The notes under the pieces were generated by a model. It had not been told where the DNA came from and searched no databases. It worked only from the letters and a program-made list of their open reading frames with translations. The translations under genes and the position numbers were made by a program. From Parvicella sp963922585 (GTDB taxonomy: Bacteria > Bacteroidota > Bacteroidia > Flavobacteriales_D > Parvicellaceae), in the NCBI GenBank assembly GCA_963922585.1, contig CAWUIK010000003.1, forward strand, positions 1 to 64,000: DNA of 64,000 nucleotides. Direction: 5' to 3'. This document shows positions 51,600-61,356 of this stretch, one piece after another. The stretch's first letter is position 1. The number at the start of each line of letters is the position of its first letter.

Positions 51600-51657
51600 T
51601 TGTCATGTCGACTCAAAGAAACAGACCGATAGCGTCTGTTCAAGTGGAGACATCTAT
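51600..51657 (+). repeat. Dispersed repeat, element A (long form with internal hairpin)
   Basis: TTGTCATGTCGAC at 51600-51612 and GTGGAGACATCTAT at 51644-51657, as at 46451, with an internal hairpin ACAGAC/GTCTGT. Confidence 0.7.
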
Positions 51658-51694
51658 AATATTTTTAGTAAGGATTATTTTAATCTTTTCGATT

Positions 51695-51736
51695 TGTCTA
51701 TACCGAACTTCGTTTCTTCACTCTAGTTAGAATGGC
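51695..51736 (-). repeat. Dispersed repeat fragment, element B-like
   Basis: The minus strand reads ATTCTAACTAGAGTGAAGAA near the ligA/HD intergenic centre, a variant of the repeats described at 46489. Weak similarity only. Confidence 0.4.
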
Positions 51737-51767
51737 AAATTATCAAATTAATCCATTGTCAAATTAA

Positions 51768-52403
51768 CTAATTAATTCCCCATTCCGAATAAAATTCTTC
51801 CAAGAAAAGTTCCATAAAATCGTGTCTTTTTCTCGCCATTTTCTCACCAGTTGGTGTTTGCATTCTGTCTTTCAGCAAGAGTAGTTTTTCATAAAAATGA
51901 TTGATGGTGTGGCCTTTATCATTTTTGTACGCTTCGAAGTCTTTATGCTTTTTTGGCGGCTGTTCAGGGTGATACATCAACCTGTTTCTGCTGCCGCCAA
52001 AAGCAAATGCACGGGCAATTCCAATAGCTCCAATGGCATCTAAACGATCTGCATCTTGAACGATTTTGGCTTCCAATGAATCGCAACTTGTATTTACTTC
52101 TGCTCCTTTGTAAGAGACTTGGCTTACAATTTCCAACACTTTAGCTATAGTTTCTGAAGTTGCATTTTCTTCTTGTAGTATTTGCGTAATCAACTTTTGA
52201 GGCGCATCCGCATCTTTGTGAAATTTATGATCTCCCACATCATGTAGTAAAGCAGCCAATCGAATCAATTCCAAATCTCCGCCTTCTTCTGCTTGAATCA
52301 TTTCTGCGTTGTGAATTACTCTAGCAATATGCCACCAATCATGACCAGAAGCATCCGCTTCAAACATCGTTTTCACTTTCTTTTCTATATTGCTGTAATT
52401 CAT
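51768..52403 (-). CDS. HD-domain phosphohydrolase
   Basis: The 211-residue protein has the HD metal site: H25 (DWWHIARV), H54-D55 (LLHDVGDHK) and D117 (VQDADRLDAIGA). It resembles the YedJ/YpgQ group of soluble HD phosphohydrolases, which act on nucleotides or related phosphate compounds; the substrate is unclear. Its start ATG is at 52403 and a -7 box lies at 52428-52435. Confidence 0.88.
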   Translation of the reverse strand: MNYSNIEKKVKTMFEADASGHDWWHIARVIHNAEMIQAEEGGDLELIRLAALLHDVGDHKFHKDADAPQKLITQILQEENATSETIAKVLEIVSQVSYKGAEVNTSCDSLEAKIVQDADRLDAIGAIGIARAFAFGGSRNRLMYHPEQPPKKHKDFEAYKNDKGHTINHFYEKLLLLKDRMQTPTGEKMARKRHDFMELFLEEFYSEWGIN

Positions 52404-52427
52404 TCTGTCATAATTTTATTAATTCAA

Positions 52428-52435
52428 CAAATTTA
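52428..52435 (-). promoter_or_regulatory. Candidate -7 box of the HD gene
   Basis: TAAATTTG on the minus strand, 24 nt before the ATG at 52403. A second match (TAACTTTG) is at 52529-52536. Confidence 0.4.
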
Positions 52436-52573
52436 GGAAAAGATTTTGTTGAGTTCATCACTATTTGATTTCATGGTAGAGGTAGTTTGTTTATTATTCC
52501 TTATGATAAATAAATTGATCACCTTTTTCAAAGTTACGTTTTTTTATTCAAAATGTTAGTTCTCATTATTAAT

Positions 52574-52770
52574 GATACTTTGTCTTGAAACAAAGTATCC
52601 AAAATTCAAGTTCAGAACAATGCTTCTCTGCACTCTTTGCTTTTCTTGTTTTGCAATAAAAGGATGGCATCTTTGCCAGACGACAAGCGCTTTTATACAA
52701 AACATACGAAAACCAAATTCACTCCACCGCTGGCTCGCTGTTCAGAACAATGCCTGCTCACTTTTTATTT
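52574..52770. repeat. Gene-free intergenic repeat with hairpin and 14-bp direct repeats
   Basis: The 365-nt gap between 52404 and 52768 has no gene I can support. It starts with a 9-bp perfect stem GATACTTTG/CAAAGTATC (52574-52582 with 52591-52599) and contains GTTCAGAACAATGC twice, at 52610-52623 and 52740-52753. The TTTGTCTTGAAACAAAGTA start resembles dispersed intergenic repeats I know from other Flavobacteria. Open frames across it look like chance. Confidence 0.6.
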
Positions 52771-54268
52771 AACGCTGTATTATTAATTTCTCCGTCTTCA
52801 TTTTGTGTGTTTTACTGCCTAAAGTTAATATATAAACCCCATTAGGCAGTATGCTTATATCTATATTTGATGTTTGTGTGATTGTTTTGCTAAGCACAGT
52901 TTTACCTGTGATATCTGAGATTTGGAGTTGGTAAGTGCTATTGGTTTTATGTGCATCGTTTACTGATATGTTAATATTATCCTGTGCTGGATTAGGATAA
53001 ATCTTCAAATTATCATCATTATCAAATTGAAGCATTTCCTCCACGCCCACCGTACAAACTGCATCATCACAACCCAGACTATCTACTACCAAGAACCACT
53101 CATCGTGAGTATTGGTTGGGGAGTCTTTAAATACTAAACCTTGTAAGTGATAAAAGTTATCTTTTTCATACATGTTATAAATGCCTTGATCAGAGGATCT
53201 GTGGAAATATTCACGTTCCCAGTTTATGGAGTAATCATAACTTATAGATAGCAATAAAATATGGTACGGGGCGCCATTCAAAAGAGGATTTGCACTTTTA
53301 AGAGCTGTTACGATAAAATCATGTTCTCTAAAAATAACATTGCTAAAAATATTAAATCCAGAATACCTTTCAGCAAACCAATACACCGTATCTTTTAGTA
53401 CTTGCCCGTTGGCACTATCTAGTTCAACTAGCCAAGACCGAAGGTACCCAGTAGCAGGTTCTTCAGAACTGCCTACACCGAGGTAATTGCCATTGGGCAA
53501 CTCAAAAAACTGTAAGGCATGGTTTCTATCGGGTGGACCCAGTACTTTTTGCCATTTGATGTTTAGATTGCTGTCTATTTTGTAAACTATGGGGTTTAAC
53601 GCTCCAAAATGGTAATTGGCTTGTGTGGATATTATAAAACCATTGTCTGAGGTAGTCCTTAAAGATTTTGATTGTTGATTGTATCCACCAAATAACACAT
53701 CATTTATTTCATTTCCTGAGGTATCAATTTTAGTAACTGTAGAATTTACTGACGATGGCGAACTTGTCGGGTTTGAAATTAGTGCCGTAAAAAATAAAAA
53801 GTTATTATTTTGCGATAAGAAACCAATTCTGGCATCCTCGTAGTTTTGATAGTACTCTTTTTCCCACATAATAGCACCAAGTGTGTCCCATCTTATTACA
53901 TAGGCTTTAAGTGTGTCAGGAGCAACAACACTTCTCTTCACTCCACATGAATAATAAGAATGGTTTAAATATTCCATTCCATAAAAATTAGTGTATCGAT
54001 GTATTGAGTCTCCATATTGAGTATTACTGATTACATTGTAATTTTCATCATATCGTTTAAATTCCAAATAATTAGCTCCGCTTCCTGTCACATTGGTATC
54101 TCTTAGTGTAGTACTAACTGAGAAAAGTGAATTCAATTCAGAATTATAATGATAGCAATAAGTAAGTTCCATTTTATCTTCCGTCTCATTTACTTGATTG
54201 GCATATTGTGAAAAACCAATAGTAAATTTAAAAACTAATAATATGACCAATATAAATCTAAACTTCAT
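52769..54268 (-). CDS. T9SS type A protein, propeller-like
   Basis: A 499-residue protein with a signal peptide (residues 1-20, GFSQ), a middle region of beta-propeller-like repeats (about 50-395; WDTLGAIMWEKEYYQNY, TSDNGFIISTQANYHFG) and a type A sorting domain (about 420-499; IYPNPAQDNINISVNDA ... NGVYILTLGSK). It follows the 1856-residue gene by 14 nt, so both are exported by T9SS from one transcript. Confidence 0.83.
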   Translation of the reverse strand: MKFRFILVILLVFKFTIGFSQYANQVNETEDKMELTYCYHYNSELNSLFSVSTTLRDTNVTGSGANYLEFKRYDENYNVISNTQYGDSIHRYTNFYGMEYLNHSYYSCGVKRSVVAPDTLKAYVIRWDTLGAIMWEKEYYQNYEDARIGFLSQNNNFLFFTALISNPTSSPSSVNSTVTKIDTSGNEINDVLFGGYNQQSKSLRTTSDNGFIISTQANYHFGALNPIVYKIDSNLNIKWQKVLGPPDRNHALQFFELPNGNYLGVGSSEEPATGYLRSWLVELDSANGQVLKDTVYWFAERYSGFNIFSNVIFREHDFIVTALKSANPLLNGAPYHILLLSISYDYSINWEREYFHRSSDQGIYNMYEKDNFYHLQGLVFKDSPTNTHDEWFLVVDSLGCDDAVCTVGVEEMLQFDNDDNLKIYPNPAQDNINISVNDAHKTNSTYQLQISDITGKTVLSKTITQTSNIDISILPNGVYILTLGSKTHKMKTEKLIIQR

Positions 54269-54282
54269 GCAGTTATTGTAGT

Positions 54283-57200
54283 TTAGTGTCTAACAATAAG
54301 TTTCTTCACAGATAAATAGTGCTCATTTTCTTTTAAAGAAATTAAATAAACGCCATCTGCAAAGCCACTGATATCTACCTGCATTGTAGAGCGTGCATTA
54401 CCCTTAAAAAAAACCTTACCTGAAAGATCTGATATTACTATGGAGCAGTTATTACATCCATTACCATACTCAATCAAATCTATGGTAATCACAGCATCAC
54501 TCGGATTGGGATAAACCATAAAATAATCTTGCTCTTTAACTTCCTCATTTGATGTACTTACTTCCAAAAGAGTTCCACTTTTTCCATTTCCATAGAAAAA
54601 ATTAGGATTCTCTAAGTTATAACTGTGTGTGTTTTGTTTTATATGATTCAAAACCGCTCTGGCATTGCTGGCTATGGCAGTAGTACCTCTGGCATATCGC
54701 TCTAGGATGTTGAGTTCATCACCATTTAAGTTCATTAAGCCTCCTGCTCTATTGGAGAATCTTATCATATCTTGGTAAAAATCACAAAAACTGTTTAGTT
54801 CTACTTTTTGCTTCCCATATTTTATTGTATCCATAGTTGCAGCTATGGCTCTCAAACTGGCAAGGTGACCTTTAGTTTTTATGGTATCACTTCTCACTTC
54901 TATGGGCACCAATGCACACAATGCTTCAGGACTGCCCTCAGTTTCTAAGAAAACCCTTGCACTGTCTATCCAATTGGTATCTAGATAGGCACGCACTACT
55001 TTATCTACCAAAATGAGTTTTTCTCTATTCTTAATTTCTATGGTTTTTTCTTTTACCTCTCTTGGGGTGTAGGTATCTATTAAAGTTACGCCATTGGGCA
55101 AAGTCCCTGGTGCAGCGGCTACAAAACTACTGTTGTTCACGGCATTCATTACCCAAGTGGGTAGTGGGTTCGTTCTATTGGCTATGGCTTGGTTTACTGA
55201 TGCAGAAAGCGGTGTGTTTTTCATCAATACATTTTTCTGCGCCCAATCTGGAAAGGTTTCCTCTGCCACCATAGTGGTTAATACTTCATCATATAATGGA
55301 GAATTATTAATGAGGTTATTTTCTATCATCCAGTCTGGATAATCATCTAAAATAAGCGTTTTTAAAATTTCGTTACTTACAGGAATGCTTTGCAAAAGCA
55401 CGTTTTGGATAACCCAGTCTTGGTAAACACCGCGCTGCATAAGTTTTATAATCACTTCATCAGCTATGGGCGTATTTACCATCAATACATCATTGACTAC
55501 ATAATCTGCTACAGGGTTTGGTTTATTAATTAAAGCAATGAGCACGTCATTAGACAATCCTGCTCCAGCGGCTACCAAATCATTTCTAATTTGCCAATCT
55601 GGTGCTGTATTGATAAGGTTTATATAGGTAGCATCATTAGCTATACTCAGTTCATTTTGTATAACAGCGATTTCATCTTTTAACCCCTTTATGCTGAGTT
55701 TATCAGCAGGTATAGCTATAATTCCTCCACCTACTAGGTCTTCTACCTTGGAAAGGCACTGGTTAGATGCGAAAACATCCACAACACTCACATCATCATC
55801 CACACAAAGCTGCTCAATACTGCCGCTAACTGCCGTATAAGTCCAACTGTTGGTATTGAGACTTTCCTTGTAGATTTGGCTATTCAGCACAGGGTCGCAA
55901 GTGTTGATGAATTTGTTGTGGCGGGGTGAGGTTCCAATAACATTACCTCCCTGATCAACCAAAAAACCTTCATGGTGATATATATCCAAAACTGAGCGAG
56001 AAAGACGTGTATATTCGTTGCAGTCTATATTATACTGTGTGTTTTGCCCTTCTATCTGTTCTCCTATGGCAACATCTGAGAGGAAGTTTTTATAAAACTG
56101 TCCAGAGGTAATGTTGGTGTTTTTAGTGTAACTACCTCTAGCCCATGAGCTGCCTGTAGCACTTACGGTAATGTTATTTTCAGACACTAAATACCCAGTA
56201 GCATGATCTGCCACTATGCCTATGGCTTGTCTGGTATTGCTGTTATCGAATGGTTCGTTGGGCAGGACTATATTATTTTTTACTACCTCAGTCATTGCTG
56301 CTCCGTCCAGTAGTATGGCTACTTCATTATTTTCAAAATCATTTTCTCTAATGTAAGAACTAGACAATCCACCAGCACCTGCTATAATGATACCGTAGTT
56401 TAGGTTTTTAAAGCTGCTTATGGTAGTTGGGATGGCATTACCACTGGCATCGTATGAGGGTTTTAAGGTAATGTTAGCATCTAGGGCGATGATACCACTT
56501 CCTCTTTGCTGCGCAAGCGTTGCTGTAGTTGCAAATGAATTATCGAAAGTAAGATTGGACAATATTACATCATCTACATCATATAGACTGATACCACAAT
56601 AAGGTATGATATCATCGGGTAGTGGTGCATCATTGATAAAAGAAGTATTTCTTACATAACTAATGTTGTCTCTGGGAGCACCTGTAACGGGGTTGAAATT
56701 CTGATAACTTAAAAATTCAATGCCTCTTCTACAGTTTTTAAACGTGGCATTTTCTATTCTTATGATTCCTCCTGTTTTGGACCAGTCTTTATTTCCAGCA
56801 GCATCTACACCTATGGTAGTAATTCCATTTTGTGCATATTCAATAGTCCCCCCATTTTTTATCTCTACTACTCCCTGTGTGCTTACAGATTGATGTTGTG
56901 AAGCATCCCCTTGTAATTCTATACCTTGCCACATAGAGCCGCATTCTGTAGTTATTTTCCCACCATCAATATGTAATCTACCACCTGGTTTCACTACTAT
57001 TTTTTGGTCTCCATACACTACCAAATCACCTTTTACGGTAAGAGTTGCACCGTCTTCAATAACTAAAGTACAGAAAAGGTTCATTCTGTCTTCCCATGTT
57101 TCATTAGAGGTAATATTCCATTCTAATGTCGGGTGATTTTCATCACGAATAAGAGGAGCTTTCCAGACACCTCTGTTTAAGGTTGATACATATATCTCAC

Positions 57201-59853
57201 CTGTACAATGAATGATACCTAGTTTTGGTCTAAAGTAAGGAACATTCTTCGAAAACTTACGCCAAATTTCATTTTCTCTATCTAAATAATAAATACCTCC
57301 GCCAGTGCCCATATACAAAACACCCGTTTGTCTATCCATAGCCAAGTCAGTAATGTTAATCCAATCAGGAAAAATATCAGATTGGTTGGTAAACACATCA
57401 TCTTCAATTTTGAAGGTAATATCTTGTACAATCGACAAAGTATTTAAATCAAATTCTACAATTCTTTTTGCGCTACTCTGCCCCCATGGAGGACTTGTTT
57501 TTAAAGTAAAATAACAGATGCCATTTCTTCTTGGGTCAAAAACGATGTGTTCTAAATCTGCATTGGGGTTACCATAAACATCTGAGGCATTGAAAGATTT
57601 TTCCAGTACAGGATTTGGAGTGACTTGGTTAAAGCCACTGTAGATGTAAAAAATTGGATTTCCAGAATTAAAATCTCTAATTCCTAGAAGATCTGGTTCA
57701 TTAGGTATTACTTTTACTGAATTTACATTATGATGTGTTTGAATATTTAAATTATTATAATTAGAGAAATCATCATTAGAGTAAATTATACTAGCAGTCT
57801 TATCGACTGCTGGATGTAAATCAAGCATACCGTATGCTCTTTGTTGTATATTTTCAGATCCTCTCACTACCCCTTTAAAACTCTTTATTAGATCTAATGT
57901 ATTAAAATCATTCAATACTCGCATCCCCCCAAACTGATCTCTTACAGTAAAAACCTCATTGTTTAAAAATAAGATCTCTCCATCATTTCCATCTCCTGCT
58001 GATTTCCAATGCCATTCATCAATATCGGAGTTATAAATTTGTAATCCACAATGCCAAAAGCCTGAACTAACATAGAAAGGAGGTTTTTGAGCAACAGCCA
58101 TACGGTCAGATTCTGCACAATTAATGCCATTTGATGAAAAATCAAAAATATGACCCGTATTTGAGCGATAAACTCCTCCATCAGTTGCAGCAAGAAACTC
58201 TCCATTTTGAAGAATCATCATATCTCTAACATCTGGATGAAAATTTGTGCCATAGTCTGTTGATTCAATTGAAAAAGTACCGTTAATTGATTTAGCATAA
58301 TGATTAGTATATAGCCACCAATTCTCTTCATTATTAGGGTCAATAGTGAAGCCATTAGCCTGTATTCCAACACCCGTATACATGTTTCCTGTTATCTCAG
58401 TCCAACTATCAAAACTAAAATCATATTTATGAATGACAAAATTATTGGTTCCAAGATCTGGAAGGGCTATATGTAAAAAATTAGGGTTAAAATCTTTACA
58501 TTGTATTTTAGCAAATGAAAATTTGTTGTTTCCAGAAATTATTCTTCCTTGGGGTGAGTCAATACTGACCAATCCTCCTAAAAATTGCCAAGATTGTCCA
58601 TAATTGATAGAATAAGCCACATATTCCCTTACTCCATTCAAATAATTTCCATTAATGTCTTTTTCTATTGTTTCAAAATGTGTCAGATAGTAAAAGTCAC
58701 CATCTTTTTCAAAAGCAACAACATCTTGAAAACGTACATCAAAAGAAATTCCACTGATAAGGGGTATATCACTGTAAATAGATGAAAAATCAAATTCATT
58801 CCATTCTATTTTGTTTAACAAAGAATTTGTATTTAAATCAGGGATTAAATCCTGCGTGTAATTATCACTGTAAAAAAGCCCCCCTGTCCTGCAGACAACT
58901 AATCTAGCGTAACTTGATGAATTCAAGGAAGATTTAGTTAAAAGCATTCTAGTATTTATCTCAGTTAATTCTTTACCTATTGGATTATTCCAATCACTCC
59001 AAGGTAATGAATTCTGATAGCCATTATTATTGATTATAGGATAGCCAATATTTTGATATGTTGTATTACCACTTGAGTTTACTGCTGAACTTTGATCGCA
59101 TTGTATCCAATTTAAGCCATCGTCTTTAGTTCTATAGACTTTTCCCGCTGCCATGCCAATAAACATATATTCATTACTTGGGTCTGGTTGTTCTCCTATA
59201 GGCTTAACTACAAATGAATTTACATTGGGATTTATTATTTTATCAGTCCCTAAGTCTACCCATTCGTGTCCATTGTCAACACTTCTAAAAAGGCCACCAC
59301 CACCTTCAAATAAAGTTCCTGCAGAAGCATAAATTGTTGTAGGTATAATTGGGTGCTTATATAATCTATCTAACTTACCTACATGTCCATCAAACCTTAG
59401 GTTCCCATTATTATTTATATGCGGATTAATCCAACTACCACTAAAACGACCTTTAATCTTTGAAGGGTCTTTCGGACCAATTTCTTCCCATTCAATCGAT
59501 TGAGAACTACTTTTTACTTTATTTGAATCATAACTTAAAAAGTATTCATATTCCATCTGATGGTCATATGCACTACGTACTTCAAAAGCTTCCTGAAAAT
59601 TTCCAGAGGAAGGCATAAATATAGCCCAAAAATCTTTCCAGTGATTGTATCCATTAAGACCCGGTGCTTTTGAGTCTGCAGGTATTGTTGTACTCAAAGA
59701 GTCATAAAAAGCATCCCAATACTCAATCTGAGTAAAATAATTTTGATTATAATCTGGTTTAAATTTATCGGGAGTTGTATTTGGGTTTTGAGAAAAATTG
59801 TTGAATGTAAATACGACAAAACATACAACAGAAAGTGTAATTTTAATTTTCAT
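54283..59853 (-). CDS. Giant T9SS type A protein: BNR/sortilin-like, beta-helix, 28-residue repeats
   Basis: The 1856-residue product has a signal peptide (about 1-21). Residues about 140-930 look like BNR/VPS10-type propeller blades (LFRSVDNGHEWVDLGT, YRTKDDGLNWIQCD). About 930-1270 is a right-handed beta-helix (GGRLHIDGGKITTECGSMW, then repeated NNxF/NNI turns). About 1404-1571 are tandem 27-29-residue repeats with core DW-x-x-x-N-x-L-x-x-x-x-P-[LV]-x-x-E-[VI]-[LI]. The end is a type A sorting domain (about 1780-1856; YPNPSDAVITIDLIEY). Likely a surface adhesin or scaffold. No promoter match found upstream. Confidence 0.83.
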   Translation of the reverse strand: MKIKITLSVVCFVVFTFNNFSQNPNTTPDKFKPDYNQNYFTQIEYWDAFYDSLSTTIPADSKAPGLNGYNHWKDFWAIFMPSSGNFQEAFEVRSAYDHQMEYEYFLSYDSNKVKSSSQSIEWEEIGPKDPSKIKGRFSGSWINPHINNNGNLRFDGHVGKLDRLYKHPIIPTTIYASAGTLFEGGGGLFRSVDNGHEWVDLGTDKIINPNVNSFVVKPIGEQPDPSNEYMFIGMAAGKVYRTKDDGLNWIQCDQSSAVNSSGNTTYQNIGYPIINNNGYQNSLPWSDWNNPIGKELTEINTRMLLTKSSLNSSSYARLVVCRTGGLFYSDNYTQDLIPDLNTNSLLNKIEWNEFDFSSIYSDIPLISGISFDVRFQDVVAFEKDGDFYYLTHFETIEKDINGNYLNGVREYVAYSINYGQSWQFLGGLVSIDSPQGRIISGNNKFSFAKIQCKDFNPNFLHIALPDLGTNNFVIHKYDFSFDSWTEITGNMYTGVGIQANGFTIDPNNEENWWLYTNHYAKSINGTFSIESTDYGTNFHPDVRDMMILQNGEFLAATDGGVYRSNTGHIFDFSSNGINCAESDRMAVAQKPPFYVSSGFWHCGLQIYNSDIDEWHWKSAGDGNDGEILFLNNEVFTVRDQFGGMRVLNDFNTLDLIKSFKGVVRGSENIQQRAYGMLDLHPAVDKTASIIYSNDDFSNYNNLNIQTHHNVNSVKVIPNEPDLLGIRDFNSGNPIFYIYSGFNQVTPNPVLEKSFNASDVYGNPNADLEHIVFDPRRNGICYFTLKTSPPWGQSSAKRIVEFDLNTLSIVQDITFKIEDDVFTNQSDIFPDWINITDLAMDRQTGVLYMGTGGGIYYLDRENEIWRKFSKNVPYFRPKLGIIHCTGEIYVSTLNRGVWKAPLIRDENHPTLEWNITSNETWEDRMNLFCTLVIEDGATLTVKGDLVVYGDQKIVVKPGGRLHIDGGKITTECGSMWQGIELQGDASQHQSVSTQGVVEIKNGGTIEYAQNGITTIGVDAAGNKDWSKTGGIIRIENATFKNCRRGIEFLSYQNFNPVTGAPRDNISYVRNTSFINDAPLPDDIIPYCGISLYDVDDVILSNLTFDNSFATTATLAQQRGSGIIALDANITLKPSYDASGNAIPTTISSFKNLNYGIIIAGAGGLSSSYIRENDFENNEVAILLDGAAMTEVVKNNIVLPNEPFDNSNTRQAIGIVADHATGYLVSENNITVSATGSSWARGSYTKNTNITSGQFYKNFLSDVAIGEQIEGQNTQYNIDCNEYTRLSRSVLDIYHHEGFLVDQGGNVIGTSPRHNKFINTCDPVLNSQIYKESLNTNSWTYTAVSGSIEQLCVDDDVSVVDVFASNQCLSKVEDLVGGGIIAIPADKLSIKGLKDEIAVIQNELSIANDATYINLINTAPDWQIRNDLVAAGAGLSNDVLIALINKPNPVADYVVNDVLMVNTPIADEVIIKLMQRGVYQDWVIQNVLLQSIPVSNEILKTLILDDYPDWMIENNLINNSPLYDEVLTTMVAEETFPDWAQKNVLMKNTPLSASVNQAIANRTNPLPTWVMNAVNNSSFVAAAPGTLPNGVTLIDTYTPREVKEKTIEIKNREKLILVDKVVRAYLDTNWIDSARVFLETEGSPEALCALVPIEVRSDTIKTKGHLASLRAIAATMDTIKYGKQKVELNSFCDFYQDMIRFSNRAGGLMNLNGDELNILERYARGTTAIASNARAVLNHIKQNTHSYNLENPNFFYGNGKSGTLLEVSTSNEEVKEQDYFMVYPNPSDAVITIDLIEYGNGCNNCSIVISDLSGKVFFKGNARSTMQVDISGFADGVYLISLKENEHYLSVKKLIVRH

Positions 59854-60034
59854 AATTAAGGTAGTTTTAAATAAGTAGTTAAATGTCTAAAGGCTAAATT
59901 AGAAAAAATATTCAATAAATAAGTTAAATTACTGTTTTTTCTATGTCATACTTTTTTCTTTTTGACAACTATCCATTTTCTTTCCCAAAGAATGTGTATT
60001 TTTACCGAGTAATTTTATACCAAAAAATAGTGCC

Positions 60035-61348
60035 ATGAACTTGAATGATACTTTTCCGACCAACTCTGTGCAAGAGTGGAAAGCACAAATCACCAAAGAC
60101 TTGAAAGGAGAATCCCTAACATCGCTAATTTGGAATAGCGAATTCGGAAACATCGATCCTGTTCTATTTGATTATAAAAATAAATATGCTAGAATTCCAT
60201 CTCATCCTCAACAACTAGATAATTCAACTTTAAATACACAATCTTTTTCTTGTAAAAATGCGTCAGACGCTAATCAAAAAATACTAAAAGCACTCGAAGG
60301 TGGTGTAAATTCAATTCACCTTTATGATGTTTCTTTGACTGAACTAGAAGTTACATTTCAAAATATCATGTTGGATATCATCTCTACGAGAATTTTTGTA
60401 AAATACGACCATTATCATCTTTTTCAAAAACAAATTCAACAATATTGTGAAAAACACGCATACCAATATTCTTCTATTGACCTGAAGATTGTTTCAGACC
60501 CCATTGGAGATTATATTTCTCAAAAGAATGAAAAATTACATTTGGATGTAAATCATTTTCATATAGATGGAAGCCTTTTTGCCAATGCAGGAGGAAGTAT
60601 TCAAAACCAGTTAGGTATGATTCTGAGCGTTGCCAATGAATATTTATGCTATCAAACATCCAAAGGAATAGCAGCTAAAGAAGCCGCTCAGAGTATCAGT
60701 TTTACAATTGCAATAGGCCATTCTTATTTCCCCGAATTAGCAAAAATAAGAGCCTTCAGAACATTATGGGCAACATTATTGAATGAATATGGTGTTTCAG
60801 AAAAAGAAGTGGTTGCAAACATTCACTGTGTAACGTCCAATTTTTATTACTCCAATTTGGATGTACATAATAATCTTTTGAGAGGAACTATCAGCGCAAT
60901 GGCATCATTTATAGGCGGAGCAGACAGCATAGAAACTTTACCCTACGACTTCAACCTTAGCGACAAACAATCTGATGCAAGCCGTTTGGCAAAAAATATT
61001 TTTTTAATCTTACAAGAAGAAGCGTATTTGAATCAAGTAAAAGATGCTTCTAATGGATCATACTACATTGAACAATTGACCGATATCATTATTGAAGCAT
61101 CTTGGAAAATATTTCAAGAAATAGAAACTCAAGAAGGTTTTATTGCTGCTTTTGAAAAAGGCATTATTTCCGATAAACTTTCTACTGACTTGCAGAGAAA
61201 AATAATTCAATACCAACAAAATGAAATTGTTCTCATTGGCTCTAATAAGTATACAAACCCTAATGAAAGCAACAAGGAAGATTATAAAACTATAGAAAAA
61301 GACAGTAGATTTTTGAAATCTTACAGATTATCACAAACCAAAAACTAA
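60035..61348 (+). CDS. mutA: Methylmalonyl-CoA mutase, small subunit
   Basis: The 437-residue subunit pairs with MutB. It keeps the TIM-barrel fold (IDGSLFANAGGSIQNQLGM, then QEEAYLNQVKDASNGSYYIE) but has no C-terminal cobalamin-binding domain and no DxHxxG, so it is structural. This short form is typical for Bacteroidota. The stop is 8 nt before mutB. Confidence 0.92.
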   Translation: MNLNDTFPTNSVQEWKAQITKDLKGESLTSLIWNSEFGNIDPVLFDYKNKYARIPSHPQQLDNSTLNTQSFSCKNASDANQKILKALEGGVNSIHLYDVSLTELEVTFQNIMLDIISTRIFVKYDHYHLFQKQIQQYCEKHAYQYSSIDLKIVSDPIGDYISQKNEKLHLDVNHFHIDGSLFANAGGSIQNQLGMILSVANEYLCYQTSKGIAAKEAAQSISFTIAIGHSYFPELAKIRAFRTLWATLLNEYGVSEKEVVANIHCVTSNFYYSNLDVHNNLLRGTISAMASFIGGADSIETLPYDFNLSDKQSDASRLAKNIFLILQEEAYLNQVKDASNGSYYIEQLTDIIIEASWKIFQEIETQEGFIAAFEKGIISDKLSTDLQRKIIQYQQNEIVLIGSNKYTNPNESNKEDYKTIEKDSRFLKSYRLSQTKN

Positions 61349-61356
61349 ACATTGAG

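Noticed and set aside
52572..52772. A 66-codon plus-strand reading frame in the repeat region
   Set aside because: It spans the hairpin and direct repeats, has no signal peptide or domain, and the same region resembles non-coding intergenic repeats.
54300..59500. Plus-strand frames within the giant T9SS gene
   Set aside because: Shadows of the long minus-strand gene; none longer than about 80 codons and none with a signal peptide or domain.
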